Part shown: piece by piece, positions 23,430 to 35,673 of the stretch
Layout of the letters: each line of letters begins with the position of its first letter
How positions within the stretch are numbered: position 1 is the stretch's first letter
Assembly: GCA_024752435.1 (NCBI GenBank)
Contig: CP103027.1
Coordinates: 1,116,001 to 1,180,000 of the forward strand
DNA from: Allantophomopsis cytisporea
Lineage: Eukaryota; Ascomycota; Leotiomycetes; Phacidiales; Phacidiaceae
DNA length: 64,000 nucleotides
Direction: 5' to 3'
Made by a program: the position numbers and the translations under genes
The notes under the pieces: model-generated
Told to the model about the DNA's origin: nothing
Seen by the model: the letters and a program-made list of their open reading frames with translations, nothing else
Database searches by the model: none

Positions 23430-24718
23430 TTACAAGCTTGCCTCAGACTTTGCGGCGCTTCTCTCGAAGAGACGAATGATGACTTCATAAATACCAAACA
23501 TGATGGCGGCATTCGGCACTGTACGGAGAAGATGTGGTGTCAGACCTCCGTACATAGACGCAAGCCCCTCCTCCTTCCAGACAAGCTTGAAGCATTGTAC
23601 GAGGCCAGTGTATTTCTGAACACCGTTGGTGGTTGGTGCTTGTCGAAGTCTCGTACGGACAACCTATAGATCAAAATGTTAGCAGATGCTTCCTGAGCCT
23701 GATGATGGTGTACACATACCTCGTGTGGGTAGGTAATTAATGCAGCAACGAGCTTCGCACTTCCAGCGGCGCCGACGTTACCAGTCCATGCCACAGTATT
23801 GTCCCAGAAGGTCCTCTCTCTACCAGTTCTAATGATGTCTTCTTCTCTGTTCCTCAGGTATAGCTTCATCTGCTCATAAAGCACCCATTGTAATGTACTC
23901 TCCGTCACACCAAGATAACTAGCGCTCATTCCTCTGTACAAGCCCTTGATACCTTCCTTTTGGATAACCTGCTTAACACAATCCAAACTGTTTTTGTATT
24001 GTCTGTGTGCCAGCCCACCAGTTCTCTCAGCGACAGACTTATCAAGTTGAAGACGTGTCTTAATCAGCCAGATGGGGTTTGTAGCTGTGGATACAGTGAT
24101 ACCAGCACCTGCAGCAGCAAACAGGTGAACCCAACTATTCTCTTCGCCACCGTTGAAGTTATCTGCGATTAATCGCTTGCCGTTTCCATATGTGTAAAAT
24201 TTGATAGCACTTGCTGGTACCACGCCCACAAGACTGGGGCCCAGTCCCTTGAACAAGGCTCTCCAACCTTCTACTCGATGCACAGAGAACAAGATCTGAA
24301 AAGTTTCGCGGAAATGTAAGAGGCCAGATCGTAGAGGTGAGAGATGGGCATGCGGCGAGATGCCTTTAGCAGCTCGAGAGGATCGCAATTGGGCCTGGTA
24401 GAAGTCTGATTGGAGACGGGTTTTTAGGACATCAAGAGGCATAGTGATAGAAGCCGCAGTCATTCCTCCGACTCTATAGAAATCCCCGTCAGATATGAAG
24501 ATGGTTATAGTGGACTATCGAAGTGGCGAATAGACTTACCCTCCAGCTACGAAATGTGCCCATGACTTCGCCCCAGGTGCAGGCTTGAGTGTCGCGTCCT
24601 TGTTAATTGCTGGTGTATCTGGAATTGTATCGCCAATTTCCCGCGATGTTGGAAGAGGCATTTGTGTACTCTGCGCAATATTGGGCGGCGCAGCCCTAGA
24701 AGTTGAGAATCCGCTCAT
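23430..24718 (-). CDS. rim2: Mitochondrial pyrimidine nucleotide carrier RIM2
   Basis: This is an inner-membrane carrier of the SLC25 family; RIM2/MRS12 exchanges pyrimidine nucleotides and supports mitochondrial DNA maintenance and iron use. Three exons, 24718-24540, 24473-23720 and 23663-23430, give 388 aa. Three carrier repeats each bear the signature PxDxxK-like motif: MPLDVLKTRLQ (from residue 71), NPIWLIKTRLQ and YPHEVVRTRLR. The non-canonical PIWLIK of repeat two is typical of the RIM2/SLC25A33-36 branch, as is STLQWVLYEQMK. Repeat ends show GLYRGMSASYLG and SMYGGLTPHLLRTVPNAA. Introns interrupt at AGG|VGG and at the third signature. PMT1 follows downstream on the same strand (455 nt). 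Confidence 0.95.
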
Positions 24719-25174
24719 GTATCACGATGGTACGATGACGGGGATCTTGAAAGTTCTGGAGATTACAATAGTGTACGTTCTTCGCGGTGAGAACCGTGAC
24801 TATCGTAGAGAGGATCTGGGTAATATGAAGTCTTATAAAGATTGTTGAATTTGCACTTGCATTGATGAATGATATTTGTGTTTGGAACAAATACTAAGAT
24901 AATGCTTGGATTTCCAAAATTATCAATACACTACCTTAAGGTATCTTAGTACTACGACACAAAAGTTCAGCCTTATCCAGCGAATTTTTTTGGGCGCATA
25001 TATGCCTAAGGCCTTCACGCAGTTATCGGAGCTAACAAACAATACTCTACTGTAGAAAGCAGACATTCAAAGAATTTGATATTCTGGACTACTGTTACAA
25101 AGAAAGATATTTGGCAATTCTGCCCTCCGGCACCTAGTCCCCAATTCCAATGATTGAAAAAAAAATCCCGTTCT
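24719..25174. other. RIM2 promoter / PMT1 3' flank
   Basis: 456 nt between RIM2 start and PMT1 stop, both on the minus strand. AT-rich; no feature recognised. Confidence 0.4.
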
Positions 25175-28100
25175 TCAAGCGGCAGTAGCTTCGTTACCCT
25201 CGCTGGCTGGTTTAGCCTCACCACTGTTGGACTTCTCAATGGCTTCCTCTTTGGATTCATCGGCACTGACATCTTGCTGTGCCGCTGGAGCTTCGTTGAA
25301 GTCCTTGTCATCACCGAGAGTCTTCGGGTCAACATTATCAACATCTGGATGTGGTGGTGCTACAGGTGCGTCCTCTTGGCCAGGGATCTCATTGCCCTGA
25401 GCATCAAGCAAACGCGTACGGGTCTCGTAGCGCGTCTTGAAACTAACCTTTCCTTCCAACTTCTTGATAGCTTCTTCGTCAAGGAGGTTGCCATCTTGAT
25501 CGCGATACTCAATCCTTTCTTCCTTAGAAACAAACTTGTGGTTTGGTGCAATTGGCATGACGGATGGGGCATCGGACAAAGGTGGCTGTTCCTGTTGACC
25601 AAGTGGCTTTTGTGCTTGCTCCTGACCATTTGCTGGTGCTACTGGTACAACAGGTGCCGATGTTGGTACTGCATTGGAGTTCACAATTGAACTTGTGGAA
25701 TATTCTGCTAGCTATCGTGATTGTTAGTAAAGCGGGAGGGAGTTGTGACTAGAATACTTACACTGTTGTGGAACGTATTGCAATCCCAATCCCACTTATC
25801 AAAAAGCTTAACCTTGTTGCAAGCAGACTTGGTCCATGGGTTTCCGTATGCAAGTGGAGAGTAAAGACCAAAAGCAACAATGCTGAGACCCAAGAACACG
25901 ATGGCACCAATCCTGCCAATGAAAGGACGCTCTCGAAGGCCAATACCGGAAATACGACTGGTGATGAAGTCGTATGTTTGGCAGAGAGCAACAATAGCGA
26001 AGTAAAGTGCTGGGAAGTAGTGATGCAAGAATAACTGACGTTGCAAGAGGTAGAATGGGAAGTAATGGAAAGCCCATCCCAAGACGGATGTACCGATCTC
26101 GTAATCAAAGCGCTTGAAGACAGGACTGCTGTAGTCATTGCAGCTTCTTTGCCAGCGCAAGACAGCCAACCCCTTGAAAATGATGTAAACGACAATAGCC
26201 ACGGTGGAAGACCACCAAATAATTGGATTACCAATCAAGTAAATTTGACGGTTGTCTTTACCCCAAAAGTTAATGCCTCTGCGAAGAATTGGCCAGGAGT
26301 CTGGACGAGAGTCCCAAGCATGCGACTCGACCAATCCTGCGTTTGTTTGATACATGACCTTCTGCAATTCCAAGAATTTGCCAAGGAAGCCAGGATTCTT
26401 ATAGTTGACCTTCTCCGCGGTCTCGTTGAGCATTGGGTGTTCGTTCTGTTCAACATACCAAACGCTGTTTGGCAAGGTTCCGCCTTTGGCACATGTGACT
26501 TCTTGCTGCTCAGAAGCCCATTCTGGAAGCTTGACTTTGTGAGAGAATAGAACACATCCTGTCATTACATGGACGAGCTTGAACTTGGTTTGAATAGTCC
26601 TGAGGCGCTTCTTGGCTTCCTCTCCATCCGACATTCTCTTAATGATCTCGACACGGAACAGATCGTTGGCATCACCTTCAAATCCTTCATAACCGTATGC
26701 AGAAACCTCTTGCTGCCACTCAGCTTCGGTGACCGGAGGACGAACGTCGTGAGAATGAAGGCGGCGCTTGGTTGGCATATGATAAAGCTTGATAGTATCT
26801 CCATCCTTTATGAACGTTGGATCAAGATTATCCCAGGCCTCAGTGCCGTTGATCTGAAGACCAGCAACATCCAATGGTTGGGTTTGGTTCTCAATCGTCC
26901 AGATGTTGTTCTCATCCTTATGAGGGTAGAGTGTGATCTGTTGCTGGTTGCTACCGGTTGGATACATGAGGTTGTGCGAGTGAAGATAACCTCCTTGCGT
27001 ATTGTGGTGTCTAATTGTAACTCGACTTCCGAAGGCTACATCAGCTGGCACATCTTGCATGGACTTGGAATTCAATGTGGCCTGGAACTCGGAAGACATA
27101 AACCCATCACCCTCACCAGGATTCGTCAGACACATGAAGTGAATGCCGAACATGGCCATATAGAAGGTAAGAGGAATCATGATGAGACAGAAAACTCTGG
27201 CAAGCAGATGCTTGGCGTAAAGACGCTGTATAAGTTAGTAACAGTACAAGGAAACCGGGATTTGGTCTTACAGGAGTCACATTTCTTGGATCACCGAGCA
27301 AAACCCAGAGTTGCAAGATAGTCAGAGTTCCAACCCAGGCAATTGTCAATAGTCCAACCCACTTGACGCTGGCAGTTGCGCCCAAGCCAAGACCAGTCAT
27401 GATAAGCCAGAACCACCAAACAGGGGTGAACGCTTTACGTGGTCCCTGTTCGTGCTGATTTGTGAAAGATGTAAAAGCGAGGTGAGTGAATGCAGTCATG
27501 ATCATAAGTGGCGAATCGAGGAGAATAAGGCGCGCTTGAGTAAGAAGACCATTCTCTGTGCCATGTTAGTATTGTTCAGCCATGTTTATAATTGGATCTT
27601 TACCAAAGATAATCAGACCAGCTCCCATAGATGCAGTCGTTGTCCGGCATCCAGCGGCCTTGAGAGCCAAGAACATTGTAGGCACAAGGAGAATACCACA
27701 AATGGCTGGTAGCATTCTCATGGCCACATATGGCACACCGGGCTCCAAGTAATCCTTTCCGATATCCTTGAAGTCAAAATCACCATCGAATCCAGCAAGA
27801 TAACCAGCGAGTGTAATAAGAAGCTTTGCAAGAGGTGGGTGTACGTCCATGAAGAATTTGCCCTTAATGTATTTTGAAGCAAAACCACCGAAGCTATTGA
27901 AATTATGCTGTCAGCGTATATTGATAAGGCGATTTGGACAGAAACATACTGGACTTCATCGAAGACAACACTACTTGGCTGGTAAATTCTGAAAAGTCGA
28001 ATGATTGCTCCAAGAACTGTTAGAGCAATCATAATCTGGTAGTCGGAACCTGGGAGGAGGAAGACATCATGATCGGAAACACCCTCAGAGCTGAAGTCCC

Positions 28101-28200
28101 TTGGTACTTTCGAAACCTTCTTCGATTTTCTCGACGGCGATGTTCCAGGGCCATTGATTGATGGCTCACTGAGCGCTGAGCGCGCGGTTGGACGAGCCAT
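25175..28200 (-). CDS. pmt1: Dolichyl-phosphate-mannose protein O-mannosyltransferase, PMT1 family
   Basis: PMT enzymes move mannose from dolichyl-phosphate-mannose to Ser/Thr of secretory proteins in the ER. Five exons, 28200-27950, 27893-27604, 27555-27272, 27225-25762 and 25711-25175, give 941 aa. The N-terminal catalytic loop has the acidic D-E pair (VVFDEVHFGGFASKYIKG). It is followed by MDVHPPLAKLL, multiple membrane helices, three MIR repeats (VTIRHHNTQGGYLHSHN, LYHMPTKRRLHSHD, KLVHVMTGCVLFSHK), and a second membrane block with FLHHYFPALYF. The soluble tail (IEYRDQDGNLLDEEAIKKL) matches the end of yeast PMT1 in style (DTEGNELDPE), which is why I choose PMT1 over PMT2/4. It might act on the Ser/Thr-rich protein at 35.7 kb. 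Divergent from SF3A1. Confidence 0.95.
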
Positions 28201-28894
28201 TATTGTGTGTGGAGATGATAGTTGTCGGAGTTCGACGAACTCGAGGCTGAAGTTATTGAGAGCTCCAGTCAAGCTCTAAATAGCCCCTCAGAGCCGATTT
28301 GGAAGACGTAGAGGATCGAAAAGGAAGAAACCAATTTATAAAAATAATTCGAGAAACTCAATGACAAAGGGCCACCAAGTTTAAGAAGAAAAGGTTGCTG
28401 AAGAGCAATCGACACTGGGGTAGTTTGTAGGTCAGAGTCCAAGGGATGGTTTATTTCTGGACATCGGGGGCATTGAGGCCACATTACGCGATCTGACGCA
28501 AGGCTATTCACGAACCAGTGATAAGAATGTCAAATTTTGATTTCTTAGTTTTTGCGTTAATTCGCATGAGAAGGTTTAGGTATCTCACTCCGTAGCAAAC
28601 ATTTAGACTGGAAACATTGTTTTATTGCCGACATAGATCTTTGCAAGGTACATAACAGTTACTGTATCTGAAGTCCAAGCACTCACAGCTTGTTTGTCGT
28701 TCGTCCAGGATAATGAGAGAGAACCCGCATAAGTAACCATCTGAGAATAAACACCTAACCAGATAGAGGCTAGCGCAAACCATCTGCGATCGCAGCCTTG
28801 CGTATTTTGATATGGGACTCTTCGACAAGGGCGATCTACTTGAACAAACACTGGCGCATTCACATACAAGCGTCAACATTTCAAATAGTACAAC
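28201..28894. promoter_or_regulatory. Divergent promoter region of PMT1 and SF3A1
   Basis: 694 nt separate the two start codons. No TATA or repeated motif stands out; small ORFs show no coding character. Confidence 0.45.
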
Positions 28895-30602
28895 ATGGCA
28901 CCAACTGACAATCCAGATGCGACAGCTATTCTCGATGGAATTAAAGCTCCACCCGGAGTCGTCTTGCCCCCAAAAGAAATCAAAGGTACGTTGTTAAGCC
29001 ATAACATAGCTACACCCAGCTAACAATCTCGCAGCCATTCTCGAAACAACTGCTGGATATGTGGCGCGCAATGGCATGATATTTGAAGGTGAGTAAGGTG
29101 TTGAGTCTTCATCCAAACAAGGACCAGTTACTGACAGTAATAGACCGTATCCGAGAAAAAGAAAAGCACAACCCGAAATTCTCCTTCCTGAGCACGAATG
29201 ATGCCTATAACGCGTACTATTTATGGCGTTTGAGCGAGATCAAAGATGGACGAGGAAACGCCATTGCAGCGGGTCGAGGCAATGAGGTGGCGCCGGAAGA
29301 AGAGAAGCCAAAAGGACCTCCCGAACCCGCTGAATTCCAATTCTCAGCTCGAATGCCGAACATCAGCGCACAAGATCTCGAAGTTGTCAGATTGACAGCA
29401 CTTTTTGTTGCGAAGAATGGAAGGCAGTTTATGACGACTCTATCGCAACGAGAGACTGGCAATTACCAATTTGATTTCCTACGACCACAACACAGCTTAC
29501 ATAACTTCTTCCAACGACTTATCGATCAGTACACGACCCTTCTTCGTGCTGGTGGAATGGATGGTGAAGGTGGAAAGTTGCAGCAAGAGAGAATCAAGGA
29601 GCTTGAGGCAAACGTGAAGGACAAGTTCCACGTATTAGCACGGGCAAAGGAGCGTGCTGAATGGTTTAAATACCAGGATGAACAGAAGCAAAAGAAGGAG
29701 GAAGAGGTTGAGAAGGAGAAATTGTCATACGCTCAGATTGACTGGCATGATTTTGTGGTGGTGGAGACTGTTGTGTTTACGGAAGCTGATGACCAGGCTA
29801 TTCTCCCTGCACCAACCTCTCTCTCCGAGTTGCAATTCGCCTCTCTTGATCAGAAGGCGATGATGTCTATTAATAACCAGAGCATGCGTATTGAAGAAGC
29901 TATGCCGGGAGAGGAGACCTACTACAACCCATACAAACAGGACTCATATTCACAGCCGACGCAACCTCCTGTGGTTCCATCTCCCCAGCCTATTGCCCAG
30001 CTACAACCACCAAGACGAACAGAAGAGGAAGAAGAAGAAGAGCAAAGGATCCGAGAGCGTACGGAGGCTCGTGCTCGTACACAGCAGGCTCAGGCAATGG
30101 CCAAGGGTGGAGCTGCGCCAATGAAGATCAAGGAGAACTATATTCCACGTGCTCAAGCCCGACAGCAGAAGGCACAGATGGCATTATGTCCAAACTGCAA
30201 ACAACAAATTCCATATAATGAGCTCGATGAGCACATGCGAAGTACGTATGCCCATTCAAAATCCCATCACTGACTCTAACATCCCTCACAGTTGAGCTCC
30301 TCGATCCAAGGTGGAAGGAACAAAAGGCCAAGGCTGAGTCTCGTTATGCCACAACCAATCTCTCGACAAGCGACGTGGCGAATAACCTCAAACGTCTTGC
30401 GAGTCAGAGAAGCGACCTTTTTGACGGCGTCACGGGCCAACCCATTACTCCCGAAGAAGCAGAGAGAAGAAAGAAGGCTGCAAACAGTTATGATGGCAAC
30501 CCTGAAAGTCGAGATGCACAGAGACTGGCACAGATGAACGCCAATGTCAATGTTGAAGAGCAGATCGCAAGGATTAAAGAGAAATACGGAGGTCAAAAGT
30601 AA
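28895..30602 (+). CDS. prp21: Splicing factor 3A subunit 1 (PRP21)
   Basis: SF3A1 is part of the U2 snRNP and needed for pre-spliceosome assembly. Four exons, 28895-28985, 29035-29088, 29144-30241 and 30292-30602, give 517 aa. Two SURP domains are visible: residues about 31-80 (ILETTAGYVARNGMIFE, then NPKFSFLSTNDAYNAYY) and about 125-180 (VVRLTALFVAKNGRQFM, then FDFLRPQHSLHNFF). A PRP21-like region includes IDWHDFVVVETVVF, then Pro/Gln-rich and Glu-rich coiled parts. A Cys pair and His (LCPNCKQQIPYNELDEHM) lie at about 395-413. The end is NVNVEEQIARIKEKYGG. Fungal members lack the ubiquitin-like domain of animals, as here. It is the second U2/second-step splicing factor in the window besides SLU7. 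Confidence 0.95.
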
Positions 30603-30906
30603 TGGTGCTTCGTGTATGATGTGTATGGGCATATATTGGAGTTAGGTGGGCGGCGTTGCAGCGTATCATGATATACTCCTAGTACTGCTCAGATGGCGGA
30701 GCCTTGTACTCGGGCCAATCCTGTTTCCAGAACCTCTCATAGTTTTATTGACCAAATATTCATGTGATGTTGATTTAGAGCAAGTACAAATGAGCTGCCA
30801 CGATCATATAGAAAACACTTTTTCCTGGTCAACCACGTATCCCCTACTCGTCAGTAACACCCACCCAGCGTTACTTAGGTTAGCCAGCGTTGCATAGAGT
30901 CCTTCA

Positions 30907-30912
30907 TATAAA
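30907..30912 (+). promoter_or_regulatory. TATAAA box before the small Cys-rich gene
   Basis: CATATAAAGG lies 147 nt upstream of the ATG at 31054 and is followed by a C/A-rich leader (ATCAACATCCTCAACC). This supports real transcription of the small ORF. Confidence 0.45.
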
Positions 30913-31053
30913 GGCCTGAATACTGAAAGCTTGCCTTTTACATACATAGATTTTCACTACCTAGGTTCTCCGAAGACGTTGTCACCTATCCATACCAGCT
31001 TCGGCTTCAGCACTACGATATAACCATCAACATCCTCAACCTAGCTCATAAAC

Positions 31054-31254
31054 ATGCCGAATCCCAGACTGATCCGCTATGACTACATGATATGCTGCAA
31101 GTGTTTTAAGGGCGAGACATTGTGGTGCATTGATGGCGCAGAGCAGACTGGCAAATGCAAGGACTGCAAGCATAAGAAATGCTCGAATTGTGGCTTCCTT
31201 ACTAAATGGCACTGGGAAGGCCAGAAACCATCTCCATATTACTATGAGCGATAG
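31054..31254 (+). CDS. Small Cys-rich, probably zinc-binding protein, function unknown
   Basis: A single-exon ORF of 66 codons that I cannot assign to a named family. It has eight Cys, six of them in two-Cys knuckles: CCKC (residues 14-17), a single C near 25, then CKDCKHKKCSNC, i.e. CX2C followed by HX2CX2C. Such a pattern usually binds one or two zinc ions. Aromatic residues cluster at the end (WHWEG, YYYER). There is no signal peptide, so a cytosolic or nuclear role is more likely than an effector. A TATA box and a normal fungal leader precede it. It lies between SF3A1 and the RRT8-like gene, both on the same strand. Confidence 0.6.
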   Translation: MPNPRLIRYDYMICCKCFKGETLWCIDGAEQTGKCKDCKHKKCSNCGFLTKWHWEGQKPSPYYYER

Positions 31255-31834
31255 ATGTGGTCGCTTCATGACCGCGTCGTGGAAGAGAAGTTGCTATCGT
31301 TCCGAGCAATGTAGCTAAGGTGATAGGTTTAGCGATGATTTACGACTCTTTTATTAATAAACTGCTTCTGACGTTGTGAAAGACGGCCAGTCGAGTCTGA
31401 ACAATACATTTGAATATTTTCTATTATTTCGAGATCAAACTTGATTTCTATGATGCAAAATAAACAGAATTTCTGCAATTAATTTTCCATATTTTCTGTT
31501 GATAGATTTCATGAACTTGAGCTGTGAGCTGTCGTCAGAGACGATTATCATAAGCTGTTTGAAGACACCGCATGCCACCAGCGCCTATGACGACATAGCT
31601 TTCTGATATTCAACGCAAGCAAACAAGAAAACTAGCAAGTTGTGAAAGCACACACAAAACTCCTACGTTCCTACAACATCCCTCATAATTTGTAAAATAC
31701 GACCTTCCAACTTATTTAGAGCTTCGTCACTAACTGCCAGCTTTCAAAGACGTATCTTTAAAACACGAAGATCTGGTGCAACTGCGACACGAAAGTTACC
31801 GCAATCACCCAACAACAATACAACACTTCATACC
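31255..31834. other. Intergenic region
   Basis: 580 nt, AT-rich in the first half; the last 100 nt are the likely leader of the next gene (AACAACAATACAACACTTC before the ATG). No further feature. Confidence 0.4.
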
Positions 31835-33170
31835 ATGGAGTCGGCCAGAGCCAAGGCACAAGAGGTTGCAGTGGAAGACTTCAACAAGTATAAGGCACTG
31901 GCTAAAGATGCCGCAAATTCGGGCGCCTACATCTACCCGATCAGGGTGATTATCACGATCTCATAGAGGTTACTCTAGCTGACAATTCTCAGGGTATCTA
32001 TTACTTCTTGACACACCGCGCCTTGTGGAAGCCTCTTTTATCGAAACTTATTCCAACAATGTCACTTTCGGTTGGTATGTTTAACAAAAACAGTTCCTTT
32101 TGGTAGCTCTAAACGAAAGCTAATCAACTATATCTTAGCTGTTATTACTTTTATGTTCGTCTTTACATACCTGCCACAAGCCGCTGTGCTCGCATTCGTC
32201 AATGGTCCACTCTCTGCTTTTACGACGATCCTCTTGACACTTTCTGAGAGTTCCACAATCATTACCTTGATATCGAAGAACTTCATGATCGAAGATGCCT
32301 TGATCGATACCTTTGATGGCGTGCTTCTGGCCCGAAATGAAACTGGTATTCTATCTGAGGGTCGCCAGATCAAGTCAGGCACAGATCCTATCAATCGTCT
32401 AGGAAAAATGATCAAGAAGCCTTTTCAGAAGTTTACACCAAAGGCTTTCGTCAGGTATGACCGTTATTCCCGTCTTACACACTTGAGCTAACTACGTTTC
32501 AGATACGTTATGGTATGAGAAGCAGTCCCCTTGAGAGACCTTGGCTGATTTTTGTAGTACTTACCACTCAACTTCATTCCCATTGTGGGAACTGCCATGT
32601 TCATCCTACTGCAAGGTATGAGTAATTGACTTTGACCTTGTTTCTTTTGAACTAAGCTAATTTCCAATCTTAGGTAAGAGTCGAGGACCTGCAGCTCACA
32701 GCCGGTACTTCCAGGTATGTTCGCTTTGCACACTTGAAAGGTGTGATGCTCGTGTGAATGAGAGTCATTAACAAAAGGGCAGCTCAAACGTTTTTCGAAC
32801 TCACAAAAGAATGAATGGGTTCAGGAGAACGTTGCAGCATACACAAGGTGAGTAATATCAACCCATTCGATTCACTTATTAGATATTATCATCCATGCGA
32901 GCTACGCCGCAGTCTTGACTATCCATAATCTGACATCTTAATAGCTTTGGAATTGTTGCCACTCTTCTCGAGTTAATTCCATTTGCAAGCATCCCACTCA
33001 GCTTCACAAATACAGGTATTTCAGTCCTCCCTTACCGGTCTCAAATTGATAAAGAAACTAAGTGATGAACGATAGTTGGAGCTGCACTATGGGCTGCAGA
33101 TATCGAGAACAACGGTACCCAAATGACAACGGCGCCGCATCTCCGGGAGACCGCAAAGAAGGCCGAGTAA
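31835..33170 (+). CDS. RRT8/LDS-like multi-pass membrane protein (EI24-type)
   Basis: Nine exons, 31835-31945, 31993-32074, 32139-32454, 32503-32512, 32558-32615, 32674-32714, 32783-32847, 32945-33015 and 33076-33170, give 282 aa. Exon 4 is a 10-nt micro-exon. Phase is kept at all eight junctions. The product has membrane helices at about 65-85 (VAVITFMFVFTYLPQAAVLA), 87-110, 175-195 (LPLNFIPIVGTAMFILLQG) and 225-250 (GIVATLLELIPFASIPLSF). The pattern, with FMIEDALIDTFDGVLL and GKSRGPAAHSRYFQ, fits the fungal family that includes yeast RRT8 and LDS1/2, lipid-droplet or outer spore wall proteins. That assignment is by recognition of overall pattern. The C-terminus (HLRETAKKAE) is basic. Confidence 0.85.
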
Positions 33171-34696
33171 GGGATGTTGCGACTGGCCGAGGAGAAACTT
33201 TTGGGCGTGCAGTGTCCTTTGTAATCTATCGGATATCTGCCTGCGTGTTAATCGTAGAGTTGCATAAGTTTCACTGATCTTGCAAATCTCGCTTCTGTTG
33301 TGCGAGGTCGGACAAGCACAGCAAAATTAATGGCAGCTCGCGCTTCTACCTCAGCCCGACAACTTACGCATATGGACTCCTTTTGTTTGTTATGATAGGA
33401 TAAGACCAGGAGTCTTTGGCTTTAATTCCGGAGCATTTGAGTGGACTGTGAGGAGAGTCTTGTAAAGGTTAACAAAAAATCAAAGTCTTAAAGAGTTGTA
33501 ATTGTGAAGAACTTATGCAAGCCATCCATTGTTCCTAGCTTTGCTGCATTGTTTTGATCCTTGAACGAGTCTCGTATATGAGATGAACGAAGTATCATAT
33601 GTTATTCACCCGAAAGGTCGGTCGGTGCTGCCACTGACCCCGGTGCATCTGCAGTGAGCTGGCAGTAGACTTTCCCGGGCAATGGTCCAGAATCATCTCT
33701 TCTCTCTACTCATCTGCAAGAAAGGCAAGTTTTTTTTTTGTATAGATAAATGTCTCGTCCCTTGCGGAGAGTCAAACGGTCAAGGAGAAACACCTCATAC
33801 AAGGAGAGCTTTTCATAAACGCGAGTGACACGAGATGGAAACGGGGAGCTACAAACTGCTGTAGAACGTGTTCTAAATCACATTGTTGATGGCATCCCAA
33901 TTCTCAAAGTATCCAGTAGTTTGCTCACACAATATGCATTCAGCAAACGGCAATCGAATGCTGTGTGCTGCTATCCGCAGTCAACAGCGTATTTGCATTT
34001 TCAAATGTTCAGTTGACTGCTGTCACGGGAAAAACTCAGGCACACTTCCTAGTCTGAAGTTGTGCGATTACCTTTGGTGGAGAGCATTGATTAGCTTCAC
34101 TCTCGTACATTGTGCAATGGACCTTATGCTGTCCACAAGGGCCTTCGATGCAGAAGACCTTCATGAGGAAGGGCTATCCATAGTCGTGTCTGCAAATTGT
34201 CGACATGGTTTCTATATTGTGCTGCAGCTTATATTGCCTTGTTGACATTGGCCTGGGCCACCATCAGGTAGGTGCAGCTGAAAGTTCAACGACATTCCAC
34301 CCGTCGCCCACTACCTATCTTAATGGTCACAAATGACAAGAAAGAATCCCATAGCGCCTCATCGAGGAAGCAGGGTGCTGCTTGCTACGTTACTTACTGT
34401 ATCGGATGAAGTATATCCTGCATATAATTGAGTGCACAGGATATGTGCTTGCGGCTCATTGCGGCCTTGCTACTCGTAGGTAAATACCTACCTAGATAGT
34501 ATGGCTGTCTTTGCCTTTCCGAAGCTTGACGTGCATGCAGGGCTCCGATTCCACCCTGCGTCAGGCACAGCACTCATCCATCATCCTACATGATAATCAT
34601 AATCACCCATCGCAGTAATCGTATTCAGCAGACTTCATGCTTACTTCATGGCACACAGAGTACATACGGATTTCACCATCTGGAAGGCACACACGC

Positions 34697-34700
<4 letters not shown>

Positions 34701-34728
<28 letters not shown>
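34701..34728. repeat. (AG)14 dinucleotide microsatellite
   Basis: Uninterrupted AG repeat of 28 nt, purine on the plus strand, about 0.95 kb upstream of the Ser-rich protein gene. Confidence 0.95.
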
Positions 34729-35353
34729 CACCACCATCTCTGAGAACAGATCATGCTGTGAGAGAGAGTACGCTAGGTGCATATTCACAAGGGACACACT
34801 GCAGCTACAAGTGAGGAAGCTTGCATTCAATCCACTTATGTAGGTTGATAGCTTCTTTTGTCCTTTGAATTGAGGAGACTTCAGCAGATTCAGTAAGGTA
34901 TCAATGTGAGGAGCGTAAGGCTTATCACTTCCCTATGTTTAAATTGCCACTCGTCGGGTAGTGGCTTTGTACGTCCTCATCAATCTCTCATCTATCTTTT
35001 CATCCGCCATCTATGAGACACTGAGGTAGAGTCATACTAGGGAATGTCAACATCCGGAAACGCCTTACTAGACCCATGTCAAGCCATCGGAAGGAGGTGC
35101 AAGGTCCCTACGCAGATAGGGCGCAACGGCATCACAGCTCACTGCACACCGGCTCTAGCTGCACTCAATGAACCGCATTACAAGTCATCTCAAGATGGCA
35201 AGATAGGACGGCAATAGTAACCTAGGGAAGCCACCTGCGGAAGAAGATTGCCTACAAGAGAAGAGCTATTGAAGGTAGGCACGTGTGTGGAACTAAGGAG
35301 GCCAGGAAGTTAGGAAGTCACCTCTTTCCTTCCTTCTATGCCATGATCATCAC

Positions 35354-35364
35354 ACATATAAGGG
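35354..35364 (+). promoter_or_regulatory. TATA box of the Ser-rich secreted protein gene
   Basis: ACATATAAGGG (TATAA at 35357-35361) stands 25-45 nt before a dense pyrimidine stretch (TTCCCTTTCTTTTTCTTTC), a usual transcription start environment in filamentous fungi, and about 315 nt before the ATG. Confidence 0.45.
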
Positions 35365-35673
35365 CTTTTCCTATCCCAACAGCTTCCTTTCCCTTTCTTT
35401 TTCTTTCACCACCATCGAACTTCTTCGACATCTCGAGAGTCGATATTACGGTCCCCCTTGAGTCAGGAGTTCGTCACTGTCACTAACTGCTCAGTTCATC
35501 CACCTTTTCCCTCTCAAGTCACTCATTTTACCCTCCACACTTCCAAACAATACATTCTTTTACCGTCCTGTCATATAGTGACTGGGATTTCGAGTAAGTC
35601 TTGTCTCTGGCTATCTGAGCGAATTTCTGTCGTACAAGATATAGAAGTTGACAAACGTGGTCCGTAGATCAAG

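Larger units (their letters stand above)
33171..35673. other. 2.5-kb intergene upstream of the Ser-rich gene
   Basis: No supported gene. It holds a pure (AG)14 tract at 34701-34728, and a rather G/C-richer zone at 34.9-35.3 kb. The last 320 nt look like a promoter and leader (TATA at 35357, pyrimidine tract at about 35380-35410). A possible 5'-UTR intron runs 35594-35667 (GTAAGTCTTG donor, GTAG acceptor) ending 6 nt before the ATG. Confidence 0.5.
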
